From positions 10,248,001 to 10,312,000 of the forward strand of contig CM057843.1 of the NCBI GenBank assembly GCA_030068075.1: DNA of 64,000 nucleotides, in the 5' to 3' direction. This DNA comes from Paguma larvata (lineage: Eukaryota; Chordata; Mammalia; Carnivora; Viverridae). Positions 40,801 through 51,959 of the stretch are shown piece after piece (position 1 is the first letter of the stretch; each line of letters starts with the position of its first letter). The position numbers were made by a program, and so were the translations under genes. The notes beneath the pieces were generated by a model. That model ran no database searches. It had not been told where the DNA came from and saw nothing but the letters and a program-made list of their open reading frames with translations.

Positions 40801-43800
40801 ACCATGAGATCATGACCTGAGCTGAAGTCACTCAACTGGACGCTCAACCAACTGAGCCCCCCAGGTGCCCCTGTACTGAAATTTCTTAGTAGGCAGGGCT
40901 TGAGTAAAATATAGGAGCAGGCCTTGAGAAATTAGTAACTAAATTCAACCCCACAGGTCCCCAGTAGCAGGTAATCTTATACCCTGCCACAATAGTAGGA
41001 AGCTGTTTTCCCCCAACTATAAGGGGGAGGGAGGGAATATGCTTATAATCTCAAACCACAAATATTTTCAACAAAGGGTGTCACACTCAAACTGTCATCA
41101 TCTAGTTTAAGCAGGCAAAGTAACATCAATAATTCAACATTTTAAAGTGTAAAACAAAATCACTTATTTACAATGGCTTATTCAGTTTAATGTGAAGAAC
41201 CGGAAGGTGAACTTACAACTGATTTTGTGGGGTTTTTTTGTTTTGTTTTTTTGTTTTTTAACATTTATTTATTTTTGAGAGACATAGAGACAGAGCGTGA
41301 GCAGGGGAGGGGCAGAGAGAGAGGGAGACACAGAATCCGAAGCAGGCTCCAGGCGCTGAGCTGTCAGCACAGAGCCCGACGCGGGGCTCGAAATCACAGA
41401 CCGCGAGATCATGACCTGAGCCGAAGTCGGATGCTTAACCAACTGAACCACCCAGGCGCCCCTGATTTTGGATAAGAAAATATACTATTATATTCCCCAG
41501 CTGAAAGGACAACGTGAAAGAAGTTTGGTGAGGAATCACAAACTCCATAGGGGATACCAGTTTTTTATTTTATTTTTTTAAATTTTTTTAAACATTTATT
41601 TATTTATTTATTTATTTTTAAATATTTATTTTTATTTTTATTTTTATTTTTTTTTTAATTTTTTAATTTTTTTTTATTTTATTTTTGAGAGAGAGAGACA
41701 GAGCATGAGTGGGGGAGGGGCAGAGAGAGAGGGAGACACAGAATCCGAAGCAGGCTCCAGGCTCCGAGCTGGCAGCACAGAGCCCGACGCGGGGCTCGAA
41801 CTCACAGACCGCGAGATCATGACCTGAGCTGAAGTCGGCCGCCCAACCAACTGAGCCATCCAGGCGCCCCAACATTTATTTATTTTTGAGAGACACAGAG
41901 ACAGAGTATGAGCAGGGGAAGGGCACAGAGAGAGGGAGATACAGAATCCGAGCCGTCAGCACAGAGCCCGACGCAGGGCGGGGCTCAAACTCACACACCG
42001 CGAGATCATGACCTGAGCTGAAGTCGGCCGCCCAACCAACTGAGCCATCCAGGCGCCCCAACATTTATTTATTTTTGAGAGACACAGAGACAGAGTATGA
42101 GCAGGGGAAGGGCACAGAGAGAGGGAGATACAGAATCCGAGCCGTCAGCACAGAGCCCGACGCAGGGCGGGGCTCAAACTCACACACCGTGAGATCATGA
42201 CCTGAGCTGAAGTCGGTCGGCCACTTAACCAACTGAGCCACCCAGGCGCCCCTAGTTTTGTATCTTTTGAATTGCAAGGATTTAAAAAATAACAATCAAC
42301 AGGGGGGAGGGGGGCTCAAGTGTTATTTTGTTGCATGGTTAAGAATACACTAGATTGAAACATAAATTGAAAAACAGTTCTTTTTTTTTTGATGTTTATT
42401 ATTTATTTTTGAGAGACAGAGACAAAGCATGAGCAGGTGACAGGCAGAGAGAGAGGGAGACACAGAATCCAAAACAGGCTCCTCCAGGCTCCGAGCTGTC
42501 TGCATGGAGCCTGACATGGGGCTCAAACCCATGAACTGTGAGATCATGACCTGAGCCGAAGTCGGACCCTTAACTGACTGAGCCACCCAGGCGTCCCTGA
42601 ACAAAGATAGTTCTTAAACTTTAAAATATGCTTTACCTAGTACGGTTGTCGATAAATTTCTTAAATCCTCACTCTTACTTTCATTTCTAGATCTCAGTGG
42701 TACAATCAGTCAAGAGACTTTCAAATGAGGTATATAACTTGACACAAATCCATGGAGCATCTGCTATGCTGCCAAAGCTCTGTTGTTTAAGGCAAAAACT
42801 GTGTCAAAGAAGCCACAGGCTACAGGAAATCATTAAGTTCTAGTATCGGCAGGAAAAAAGGGAGTCGTTCACTAGAGATCTGCTGAGCACGTAGTCACAG
42901 CCTCCTTGTTTCGACAAAGCAAGCTCCAGAACGGTCTTGAGGGGAAAGGAGCGCTCTTGCTCGGTCATTGCAGCGGAGTCTGCGCTGTCCCGCTGCGCTC
43001 TGAATGGCGGCTGCCCGGGTCCTCCGGAAACAAGCAGAACGCCTGTGAGCTATTATTCTGCACAGACTATCATTATTTGGAGAAAGAGAGCCAAGGGACC
43101 GACACTGACGCCTGCCTAGAATACAGACAGGAGGTGTGCTGGGAAGGACAGCCAGATTATCTCACCACCGATGCCTTATTTAAATGTGTATCAGCTCTGC
43201 TGCCATGGAAGTGGACTGAATATTTTGTTGTCCAAGGGTGTAGCTGTCTTACTAGGAACAGTTCAGTGGGCATTTCTATTGCTATCTTAATGTGACAGGT
43301 TACCGTTTAAAATGTCTTGAAATTGGGGTGCCATGCTGCCTGAGTCGGTAGAACGGTTTTTTAAAAAACGATTTTATTTTTAAGTAATTCCTACACCCAC
43401 TGTGGGGCTCAAACTCATGAACCCAAGATCAAGAGTCGCATGCTCTACCAACTGAGCCAACCAGGTATCCCAAGAAGAGGTAGTTTTAACCCTACAAGTG
43501 TATTTGCTTATTTAAAAACAAACAATGGAAGGATAAATTATAAAACTGTGTAAATATTGACCCATGCAGCAGTGAGGATGCTTCAAAGACACAAGAAAAG
43601 CAAGATTACTGACTACACATATACACATGAGACTTTGAAATCATATATTTTTCACAATTACGAAATTAAGTAACACACAAGGAATCCCTAAGAAATGAAA
43701 CGAATGTATGAATGGACTTGGTGGCATAAACCCACAAAGAAGAAACACTCCAAATGACTTTAAAATCCATCATGAAACAGTCCCCAAGGACAAAAGAAAT

Positions 43801-46800
43801 GAAAAAAAAAAAAGAAAAAAAGGACAAAAAAGTTATTTTTGCAAATCGTTTTGTTGATAATGTTAATTTTGAGACTGTTGTGGTGAATTTGGAGTCAAAA
43901 CAAATGAGTAATTATGTCAGCATGGTTGAGGACTCGCCTGACTTTCTAGAGCCTCCAATTTCCTCATCTAACAAGTGGGGACAATACTTCACTTGTTGTC
44001 AGGTTTAAATAAAATGATGTTAACATGTGTGAGGCATTCACATAACAACTCCTCCATGAAGCCAGTTTGGACTAGCCAGCCGGAACTACTTTCATTTTGG
44101 GAGCTCCCTAACTCCCAACCATTCATTTCAGCACTTACTCAGATATAATTCTGTAGCAATGCTCTGTGTGCGTTTCCCTCGCATAAAACTAGTCATCATA
44201 AGCACGGAAAATGGTGTCGTCTTTCTTTCCTGTTATCACAATGAAGATCATACTTAATAAGATAAATAACTAAGGAGAGGGTCCTCAGCTCTGGTTTTGC
44301 TCAAGAGCTCAATTCCTTAACCATCGCATCTGTCTTACAGCCTACTGTGTAGCCTGGTACGGTGCTGGTTTTCAAGCCATTTAACAACAGAATCCTTTCA
44401 AAAAATAAAGTCAATATGTAATGTTGATATAATCAGATCATCTCTGGTTGAAATGAGAGCAAACCCTCAAGTCCCAACCGGACATCTGCGCCCCAGCTAC
44501 CATCTCCCTGCGGCACGCTACACAGAACCCCTAACCTATCTAGAACCAGTCTGAAAACCTATGCAGCAGTAAAGAGAGCACTGCCAGGCGACTCCAGCTG
44601 GAACACTAACAAGGTTACCTGATTAATCTGACCCCTTCCCTCCATCTGCTTTCCAAAAGCCTTCCAGCTTTACTCCCTACTAGACAGGAAAGTGCCCAGG
44701 CTTAAAAGAAATGTCTTGAATACAGGGGGATAATTTTTTTTTTTAAACCAGAGTTCCAGGGCAAGCTCATACTAAGAGTCCATAACTTACTGGGGCCACG
44801 CTATTTTTCCTTCTTGTTTTAACACGTGTTAAACTTCTGAAAGCAAAGCAAAGCTAAAATAACATCTTGAGCAATTAGAGGAGAAGCTGGGACAAAGAGG
44901 CATTCTAAGTGGCTTGTTAAATCTGTAAAGAACAGTCCTCACAATATGCTTCCTTATATACATCATCAGTCAGGAATGATTGTACAAAAATTTATCAACA
45001 CTGGGACTCATCCTTTTGTTGCTAAAATAAATCCAGACAAGAGCATTGGACTTAGTGTAGGCACTTGAATCAGAATTTTTTTTAGCATTCAGCATCAACA
45101 GCAACGAGTCAGTGGGCCTGAGATAAGTGAAAATAGAAGTTGCCATAGTAACTTGCACATTTACCCTAAAAAGGCAGGAGTGGGGGTGGGGTGGGGAAGT
45201 AGGTCAATATTTCTACTTAACTAGCTCTAGTCCTTGGTTTCCTCTCCTCACTGAAAGCAGCATCCTCCTACCCACTCACTCCTAACAGGTGCAGGAGGGA
45301 AAAAGTCTGGTGATCATTTCAAAATGCAAGGGTGGGGAGAGGTCCAGGTAGAGGCAAGGAGAACCAGGAGGACAGCCCGCTGAAAACCTCACCACTGCCC
45401 TGGAACTACCCCTGGGAAAGCAGCTGCTGATCAAGGGCACCAGTGCTAAGAAACTGTTGCTGGGTTACTGCAAATCAGAAACTGCCATTCTCCCTGTAGC
45501 GGTTTAAGTGCACCTAATGGAACACTAGGGAACGCGCTATTAACAGCTTTGGGTTGAGGACAGAAGTGGGGAGGGGTGAGTATTCTGGCATGGGAGAACC
45601 TGAGGTCCTTTGCAAGAGGCATTCTTTGATGGTTCAAAGTATGAATAGGGCTCAAGGATGGCCTAAAAGACGGGGAGGGAGAAGGTTCTTTTTCAAAATA
45701 AGCTGATTTTGCTAACACAGAAACACTGCCGTTTGATATTTTCATCTGAGACAGCTACTAATCCAAGAGGGCAAAGGGGACTTTGGGCTCTGAGATGGCA
45801 TGGAATGTGCCAGACCCAATTACAAGCTCTTTCACCTGAGGTGCCAACAAATGTGGGAAGCAGGTTAACGAGAAATCATTCGGAAACAGACACAATTGCA
45901 CTTTCCTGCACTTTCCACAACTGCAACTGTTAATATCTGCACAGGGATAACCCAGTGTCTGCGCAGGGATAACCTAGGGCATGACTAATGATTTTAACCA
46001 TTTGGTGTGAAAGCCCCAATATTCTAGAAAATAACAGGAAGGATATCTGTCAGGGAGGTAAAAAAACAAACCCAGAACCATCTTTTTAAACAGTGAACAT
46101 CTTGGGGTGCCCGGGTGGCTCAGCTGGTTAAGCACCCAACTTCAGCTCAACTCATGATCTCACAGTTTGAGTTCGAGCCCCACATCGGGCTCTGTGCTGA
46201 TAGCTCAGAGCCTGGAGCCTGCTTTGAATTCTCCGTCTCCCTCTCTCTCTGCCTCTCCCCATTCACATGTGCGCATGCTCTCTTTCAGTCTCTCTCTCAA
46301 ACATAAACATTATAAAAAAAATGAATAAAAAATAAACAGCGAATATTTCAGGGGCGCCTAGGTGGCTCAGTCGGTTAAGCGTCTGACTCTTGATTTCTCT
46401 GAACAGCTCGGAGTCTACTTGGGATTCTTTTTCTCCCTCTCTCTTTGCCCCTCCGCCGCTCACGCACATTTTTTATCCCTCGAAGTAAATAAATAAACTT
46501 GGAGAAAAAAAAAAAAAAGGGACTCCTGGGTGGCTCAGTCTCTTAAGTGTCCAACTCTTGATTTCAGCTCAGGTCATGATCTCACGGTTCATGAGTTCAA
46601 GCCCTGCATTGGGCTCTGAGCTGACAGCACGGGGCCTGCTTGGGATTCTTTCTCCCTCTCTCTCTGCCCCTCCCCCGCTTGTGCCCGCACGTTCTCTCTC
46701 TCAAAATAAATAAACTTAAAAAAAAAAAAAAAACACACAACACAGTGAACATTTCAACCGCTACCCTCTAGTCTCTCTATACTGCACTGTACAGAGGGAG

Positions 46801-49146
46801 GCACAGGCTTCCACAGGACAGGCCATTCAAACCTGCCTGGGACACTTACTTCAACCCGGCAGCACACCCAGTAGCAGAGTACAGGAAGGACAGGCTCAGT
46901 TTTAAATCTGAGCCCATGTAATCAGAAATATCTGTAAATCATCTCCTTTTACTTCTGCACATGTCTCTACTCCTCTGTCCTGGGAGAGAGGGGAACAGGC
47001 TCACAAACACAGCAACATTTAAGACCTTGGTCTTGAAAGACCAAGAGCAACCAAGACTTTGGGAAAGGAGCCCCCAGAACGAGCCTATTGTATGGACAGG
47101 GGATCAGAGACCTCAAGGACCAGGGACTAGGCCTCTGTAATTACTATGGGAAGAGGGAGCACAGTGCTCAGCAATGTGTCACTCCAGGCGACAAGGCCGT
47201 TCACTCTTGTGAAGGAAATGTGAGAACAAGCTGTTCTTCTATTACTTACTGCCTCTCAGTACAGCCCAGAAAAGTTATTCAGTCTAACCAGTTCAGAAGC
47301 ATTTTTCCTTTACATATAATAGCACAGAGGACAGAGAACTCTGTGGAACAGATCATTTTTTTAAAACGTTCTATTCCAGAAAATGTTCAAGCTTAAGCAT
47401 ATGCAAAGTAGAGAGATTAGGATAATGACCTATCACCCAGCTTCAAAACTGACCAGTATTCTAATGGTAATCTTAAAGCTAAGGCAGAACCCTTTACTGG
47501 AATGATCCCTAAGAGTTACATATCAAAAGCCTGCAACCCAAAATGGCAATTTCTGTATTCACCAATAACCCCAGAAGACAGCTACTCTATGAAAGCACAT
47601 CAATAATAAGAAAAAATTAACAGACTTCCATTTCAATTCTAAAGGAAAATCCAACAGAATTAATTATACCTGCAAGGTGTTTCTATAGGTTATATGACTA
47701 AATTTTTAACTCCCAAAAGATGCATTTCTAATTCATTCATATTTGCTAAGCAAGAATCACGGTGTCACACAAACCCACAGAGAAAGGCTCCCTGGTCACC
47801 ACGGTCAGCCTTGTAGGACTGCGCCTTGTTTCACAGCACTTCCCATGCTGACGTAAGCATCGGCGGCAAACTTCAGGGAAACAAGACAGTACAGATTTAT
47901 TTGTGACCTACTGAAACCCACCATGTGCTGGCATTCGGAGAAGCTATAACCAAGTTTCTACTTACTGGCACTGTAACATCATCATAAAAACTCCAAGCTA
48001 AAGCCCATCTCATTGTCCGGCCTTGACAGAATTCAGTGTAGGTGACTTTAGGAACCTGAAACCAAGAAACATGTCCTATCATCAAACTGAAGTCATTCTA
48101 CCAATATGTTTTTGGCTCCTGCCTCACGCTAATTATGCATTGGTCTTTCTTTTTATCAGTTAACGAACACTACTATCCCCAAACAGTTTTGCATAGTTGT
48201 CTAATAATCAATGAATAAATTATTTCTCAACAAAGTGGTGGGTTTTTTCCTCTCCTAAAACATTAGAGACAATTTACATTTCTGGCTTAAAGGTCTAAAT
48301 ATACAAAACACCCAAAACAGCACAGCTCCCTCAGAAAACCACTGGTAAATGATTAAAAAATATATATATTTTTTTCTTTTTTGGTTATCTTTTCTTTCTT
48401 TCTTTCTTTTTTAAGGAAAGAGAGCCACCAAAGCCTGGCTAGATATACCTATATAGTCTCCCTTTTATCTACTGGATTTTATGGGGGAAAAAATGAAATT
48501 ACTTTGTAGCTGTTACAATTTTAACAAAGAAAAGGTATAATAGGGAAAACAGAATGAATACAAGGTCAGTAAGACACCAGAAATGAGAAACTTGGTTTCT
48601 GCCATTGACCACACATCTGACCCCCTTCTCTGAAAAATTACCTGGCTCATGCTTATTTATGACAAAACATCATAAACTGGGAGAGAAGTCAGGGGGGGGC
48701 AGTATTAATTTGCCACCTGCTTTTCAAAACAGAAGCGTCTGGACTCACGTGGACTGTACCATAAAGGGAACCAGACTTGACTGAAGACCATTCTAGTTAT
48801 AGCTGATCTTTGATAACTAGACATGTGACCCAGAATAACCCCTTCACAATGCAGCCTTCAGCCTCTGTAATTACAGAGGAATCCGCGGTGGGGTCGGTGG
48901 CAGGGGGCGCCAGGTGTTCATTTCTGGTAGCTCTCTGACACCATACTTCCTGTTTTCCGCATCTTTACTCTGTTATAATTGTCAAAGAAGGTCTTTTAAA
49001 AATAATTTATAGGGGCGCCTGGGTGGCTCAGTAGGTTAAGCATCCGACTTCGGCTCAGGTCATGATCTTGAGGTTTGTGACGTCAAGCCCCGTGTCAGGC
49101 TCTGTGCTGACGGCTCGGAGCCTGGAGCCTGGAGCCTGCTTCGGAT

Positions 49147-49189
<43 letters not shown>

Positions 49190-49494
49190 CTCTGCCCCTC
49201 CCCCACTCATTCTCTCTCTCTCTCTCTCTAACATTTCAAAAAAATAAAAAAAATAAAAAGATAAAACTAATTTATAAAAAGCCTCTTTTAGCCCCAGAAT
49301 TACACAATTCAAAAATAAACAAAAAATAACCAAATTTAGAGTTTTAAAGTTTAAAGGAAAATCCTATACTGTAATTGCCATTATAAGTAGATAGATACAC
49401 CGAACGGTAATGATAAAGCCTCACCCCTTGTATGCGAAGTTCTTCCTTTAGAGGAGCCAGACTACATTTTTTCCCCAGCATACAGCTGTACCAC
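37256..49494 (-). CDS. METTL16: METTL16, C-terminal part (last four coding exons)
   Basis: Exons on the minus strand, 49494-49425, 48055-47966, 38174-38001 and 37879-37256, join with GT/AG boundaries and encode the C-terminal 318 residues. METTL16 is a nuclear N6-adenosine methyltransferase that modifies U6 snRNA and hairpins in the MAT2A 3' end, linking splicing to S-adenosylmethionine level. The visible part covers the end of the Rossmann methyltransferase fold ([35 protein letters not shown]) and the vertebrate-conserved RNA-binding regions VCR-1 and VCR-2, separated by an acidic, Ser/Glu-rich linker. The catalytic NPPF motif is not in the window; the remaining exons must lie beyond 64,000. 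Same strand as MNT, opposite to SGSM2. Confidence 0.97.
38001..38174 (-). CDS. METTL16: METTL16 coding exon (VCR-1)
   Basis: Acceptor CTTTCAG precedes 38174 and donor GTACTTGG follows 38001. It encodes 58 residues from [20 protein letters not shown] to [14 protein letters not shown]; a KRRK basic patch is a possible nuclear localisation signal. Intron to the last exon is 121 bp. Confidence 0.97.
38343..38497 (-). mobile_element. MIR SINE in METTL16 intron
   Basis: CATTTTACAGAAGGAAAAAC, then ACCAGCTCAAGGTCACATAG and TAGGATATGAACCCAAAACC are the MIR core read in reverse on the plus strand. Confidence 0.85.
38641..38759 (+). mobile_element. Short CAN SINE with target-site duplication
   Basis: GGGGCATCTGGCTGGCTCAG head, A and B boxes (GGTTGTGAGTTCAAGCC) and an A-rich tail, with no (TC)n body. 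The flanks AACTGCATGG and AACTGTATGG are the duplicated target. Confidence 0.9.
40662..40871 (-). mobile_element. CAN SINE with target-site duplication
   Basis: Minus-strand copy. TGTACTGAAATTTCTT is present exactly on both sides (40,645-40,660 and 40,872-40,887). Confidence 0.95.
41229..41462 (-). mobile_element. CAN SINE, near-consensus
   Basis: Full-length minus-strand copy with many intact CpG sites, ending CCACCCAGGCGCCCC. TGATTTTG at 41,220-41,227 and 41,463-41,470 is the duplicated target. The intact CpGs suggest a young insertion. Confidence 0.95.
41564..41685. repeat. T-rich low-complexity tract
   Basis: Long runs of TTTA and T, which read as the expanded A-rich tail of the adjacent minus-strand SINE array. 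Confidence 0.85.
41686..41870 (-). mobile_element. CAN SINE, first unit of a head-to-tail array
   Basis: Full-length minus-strand copy with the full body segment (AAGCAGGCTCCAGGCTCCGA), ending CATCCAGGCGCCCC and followed directly by the next unit. Confidence 0.95.
41871..42059 (-). mobile_element. CAN SINE array unit 2
   Basis: A 189 bp unit with a private deletion of the segment that precedes GAGCCGTCAGCACAGAGCCC. Nearly identical to the next unit. Confidence 0.95.
42060..42252 (-). mobile_element. CAN SINE array unit 3
   Basis: Shares the same internal deletion and the same CGACGCAGGGCGGGGCTC variant as the unit before it, differing by only a few bases and a 4 bp insertion near the head. 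Confidence 0.95.
42379..42597 (-). mobile_element. CAN SINE
   Basis: Minus-strand copy with T run at its start and a head complement ending CCACCCAGGCGTCCC. Confidence 0.92.
43325..43471 (-). mobile_element. Short CAN SINE beside an inverted SINE head
   Basis: A plus-strand head fragment (GGGGTGCCATGCTGCCTGAG, 43,325-43,357) meets a short minus-strand SINE (43,358-43,471) ending AGCCAACCAGGTATCCC. The join TTTTTTAAAAAA is a small palindrome. Confidence 0.8.
43955..44380 (+). mobile_element. MIR and L2-like remnants
   Basis: CCAATTTCCTCATCTAACAA and AAATAAAATGATGTTAACAT (to 44,035) match the 3' half of MIR. The next part, from ACTCCTCCATGAAGCCAGTT onward, resembles L2. Both are diverged. Confidence 0.55.
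46104..46336 (+). mobile_element. CAN SINE, first of three in a row
   Basis: GGGTGCCCGGGTGGCTCAGC head, full body and A-rich tail. CAGTGAACAT precedes it (46,091-46,100) and a diverged CAGCGAATAT follows it (46,338-46,347). Confidence 0.95.
46351..46518 (+). mobile_element. CAN SINE, second of three (internally deleted)
   Basis: Head GGGGCGCCTAGGTGGCTCAG. About 60 bases of the B-box region are missing between GATTTCTCTG and AACAGCTCGG. It ends in a run of A. Confidence 0.93.
46519..46734 (+). mobile_element. CAN SINE, third of three
   Basis: Head GGGACTCCTGGGTGGCTCAG starts directly at the A tail of the previous copy. After its own A tail, CAGTGAACAT recurs at 46,743-46,752. Confidence 0.95.
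47375..47462 (+). mobile_element. L1 3' UTR-like fragment
   Basis: GTAGAGAGATTAGGATAATG then CCTATCACCCAGCTTCAAAA resembles a common segment of old L1 3' ends. Short and diverged. Confidence 0.5.
47966..48055 (-). CDS. METTL16: METTL16 coding exon
   Basis: Acceptor TTTCAG (GGTTTCAG) precedes 48055 and donor GTAAGTAG follows 47966. It encodes 30 residues, [20 protein letters not shown] and [10 protein letters not shown], at the end of the methyltransferase fold. Confidence 0.97.
48895..48912 (+). promoter_or_regulatory. CTCF-like motif
   Basis: GTGGCAGGGGGCGCCAGG closely resembles the CTCF core. It is in the METTL16 intron between the two exons at 48.0 and 49.4 kb, 100 bp before a SINE but not part of it. 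Confidence 0.5.
49012..49268 (+). mobile_element. CAN SINE with target-site duplication
   Basis: Near-consensus head; CCTGGAGCCTGGAGCC shows an extra copy of the GGAGCCT unit, then two (TC)n runs. AATTTATA flanks both sides (49,004-49,011 and 49,269-49,276). Confidence 0.95.
49425..49494 (-). CDS. METTL16: METTL16 coding exon
   Basis: Acceptor TCCTAG precedes 49494 and donor GTGAGG follows 49425. After one base of a split Arg codon it encodes [20 protein letters not shown] and IQG. The preceding exon, which would carry FVKRIIHDSLQ-type sequence, is not found up to 64,000. Confidence 0.95.
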
Positions 49495-49949
49495 CTAGGA
49501 AAAAGAAAACCAGAGAAGTAAAACATTGTTTCATGTGGTTACATTTTTTAATTTAGTATTTCTCAAGTGAACAAAATGAAAACAGAAGCAAAAAATTCTG
49601 AGTTAAGTTACAAGTAACAGTAACAAAAATTGTATATAATGTATTTAGACAAAGAACAAACCTACAAATGAAAGTAAGCCAAAAAGCAAATTAAGAAAAA
49701 CAAAAACCCACTTAGCCTCTCCAAAACACCGCCTATACCATTTTAACAGAAACTGTAAAATCTGGCATGAACCTATATTCTGAGATGGCTTCACCTGCAA
49801 ATAATTTAAGGATATGTATTCTATTAGTGTTTCAAAAGAACATGAAATCAGTTTCTTCTATAGTAAATACGAATCTAGAAAACGGAGTGGGGAGAAGATG
49901 GAGTGAACAGGTTAAAAGGTAAAAGGATAGAATTCGGCCTATGAAGGAT

Positions 49950-51515
49950 TAACTACTATGCTTTCTACCGCAAGCAACTAGGAAACTTGACAAAATACAT
50001 GTAACAATTGTTTTTCAGACATTGGACAACTGCAGTAAAGACCCATGATCTCAGAGAGAAACAAGCAACGTGAGCCCCATAATTGCCAGAGCTTACTAAG
50101 CAGCAATGCAGGGAAAGGACATGTACACAGATTCCAATAATCTTGCTGAATTGACGAGGGAGAGATAGATTTCAAGAAGCCCACACAGTAAGAATCTGAA
50201 GAGTAAAATACAAGAGAGGAAGGAGTTGCATGTAGAATTATGGCCATCTGCAGAAGAGCTCCCTAGAATATTCTGCTGAATAATGACCTGCAGATGTGAG
50301 GTGGAACTCTGTGAGGCTAGGGAAAGAATTCCCAGAAAGCAGTCAGCCCAACAGTTCCTCGAGTCCAGACAGAGCTGGACTAGTTTGTAGTTCTACTGGC
50401 CAGAGCAGGAAACTCTTGTTAGTAATAAAGGGGCATCAAGTAGAGTCCTAGAAAGGACGCTGCTTTGGAATGGGGCTAGAAGCTATTCTATATGTACCCT
50501 AAGGAAGCTTAAAACCAAGACTCAAAAGGATCAAAATGATCACAGGTAATTTAAATAAGCATCAGAACAAAATCCCAACACTCTTTAAAGGAACACAATG
50601 AAACACAGCACCCCAAAACACAAGATTTGCAATGTCGGCATCCAATCAAAAATGACCAGACATTAAAAGAGGCAGGAAAAAAAAAAAAAAAAAGGCAGGA
50701 AGATGACTTACAACCAGGATGAAAACATCAATCATTAGAAACAGATCAAGAAATGAGAGATGATGAAAATAGCAGATGATGACATTAAAACAGCTCTTAG
50801 GAAATATGCTCCAAAACAAAACATGGACATAATGAGAAGTATAAGGGGAGATATCAAAATCAACCAAATGGAACTTCTAGACATGAAAATTATGATACCT
50901 AAAATGAAAATTTCACTGGAAAGGATTAACAACATATTAGGCTCTGCAAAAGAAAGGACCTGTGAACTTGAATACATAGCAATAAAAACTACCCAAAATA
51001 AAGCACATGGGGGAAAAAAAAGACCGGAGGAAAAAAAATACACACAGCACCTGTGACATGCGGGACAGTATCAAGCAGCACACATAAGTGGCATTTCAGA
51101 AAAGGGTAGAAGAGGAGACAAAAAAATTTTTCAAAAAAGGCCAATCTTCTCCAAAATTGAAAAAAATTATAAGCCTACACACGAAAAGTCCAAGGAACTT
51201 CGCATGAAAGAACCATAAGGAAAACGGTTATCAGGGTACCTCACAATTAAATTACTGAAAATCAGGGGTGCCTGGGTGGCTCAATCAGTTAAGCGACTGA
51301 CTTCAGCTCAGGTCACGATCTCACGGTTCATGAGTTCAAGTCCTACATCAGGCTCTGTGTGGACAGCTCAGAGCGTGGAGCCTGCTTTGGATTCTGCGTC
51401 TTTTTCTGCCCCTTACCCCCCTCAAAAATAAATACTTAAAAAATATTTAAATTACTGAAAATCAGAGATAAAAGACAAAATCTTAAAAGTACGGAGAGGC
51501 TAGAGACACTTTTTA
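49950..51515 (+). mobile_element. HAL1-like (L1-derived) element
   Basis: The order GATGATGAAAATAGCAGATG, GACATTAAAACAGCTCTTAG, a TGAACTTGAATACATAGCAA segment and CAAAATCTTAAAAGTACGGA follows L1-derived ORF1-type (HAL1) sequence. A broken open frame at 50,760-51,056 retains an ORF1-like coiled-coil part. A CAN SINE interrupts it at 51,266. The 5' limit is approximate. Confidence 0.65.
51266..51446 (+). mobile_element. CAN SINE with 19 bp target-site duplication
   Basis: TTAAATTACTGAAAATCAG occurs exactly before (51,247-51,265) and after (51,447-51,465). The SINE lies inside the HAL1-like element, so it is younger. Confidence 0.95.
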
Positions 51516-51845
51516 AAAAAATATTTTATTTTTATGTAATCTCTTCATGCAACATGGGGCTCGAACTTACAACCCTGAGATCAAAAGTCACATGCCTGGG
51601 TGGCTCAGTTGGTTGGGCGGCCGACTTCAGCTCAGGTCATGATCTCATGGTCTATGAGTTCGAGCCCCGCATCAGGCTCTGTGCTGACGGCTCAGAGCCT
51701 GGAGCCTGCTTTAGCTTCTGTACTTCCCTCTCTCTGTGCCCTTCCCCTGCTCACGCTCTGTCTCTATGTCTCTCAAAAATAAATAAATGTTAAAAAAAAA
51801 TTTTTTTTAAAAAGTCACATGCTTAATGACTGATGCTCTAACTCT
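51513..51845 (-). mobile_element. Short CAN SINE split by another SINE
   Basis: Left part 51,513-51,594 (ATGGGGCTCGAACTTACAAC) and right part from 51,810 onward (GTCACATGCTTAATGACTGA) belong to one minus-strand short SINE, separated by the plus-strand SINE at 51,595-51,809. Confidence 0.8.
51595..51809 (+). mobile_element. CAN SINE nested in an older SINE
   Basis: Head CCTGGGTGGCTCAGTTGG, full body, A tail. AAAAGTCACATG at 51,583-51,594 and 51,810-51,821 is its exact target-site duplication. Confidence 0.93.
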
Positions 51846-51959
51846 CCTCTCCCTGCCCCTCCCTGGCATATGCTCATGCACTCTCAAAGTAAATTAAAAA
51901 AACTTAAAAACAGTTTTTTCTTTAGAAAAAGAGAAAAGACTTCAAATATCCAAAGCAAT

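Larger units (their letters stand above)
38175..47965 (-). other. METTL16: METTL16 intron (9.8 kb)
   Basis: A repeat-rich intron between the VCR-1 exon and the preceding methyltransferase-fold exon. It holds more than ten CAN SINEs, MIRs, an L2-like stretch at 44,035-44,380 and a tandem SINE array near 41.6-42.3 kb. No extra coding exon was recognised. Confidence 0.9.

Noticed and set aside
41686..42252. CRISPR-like array (regularly spaced repeats of about 190 bp)
   Set aside because: The repeats are tandem SINE units without spacers in a mammalian intron.
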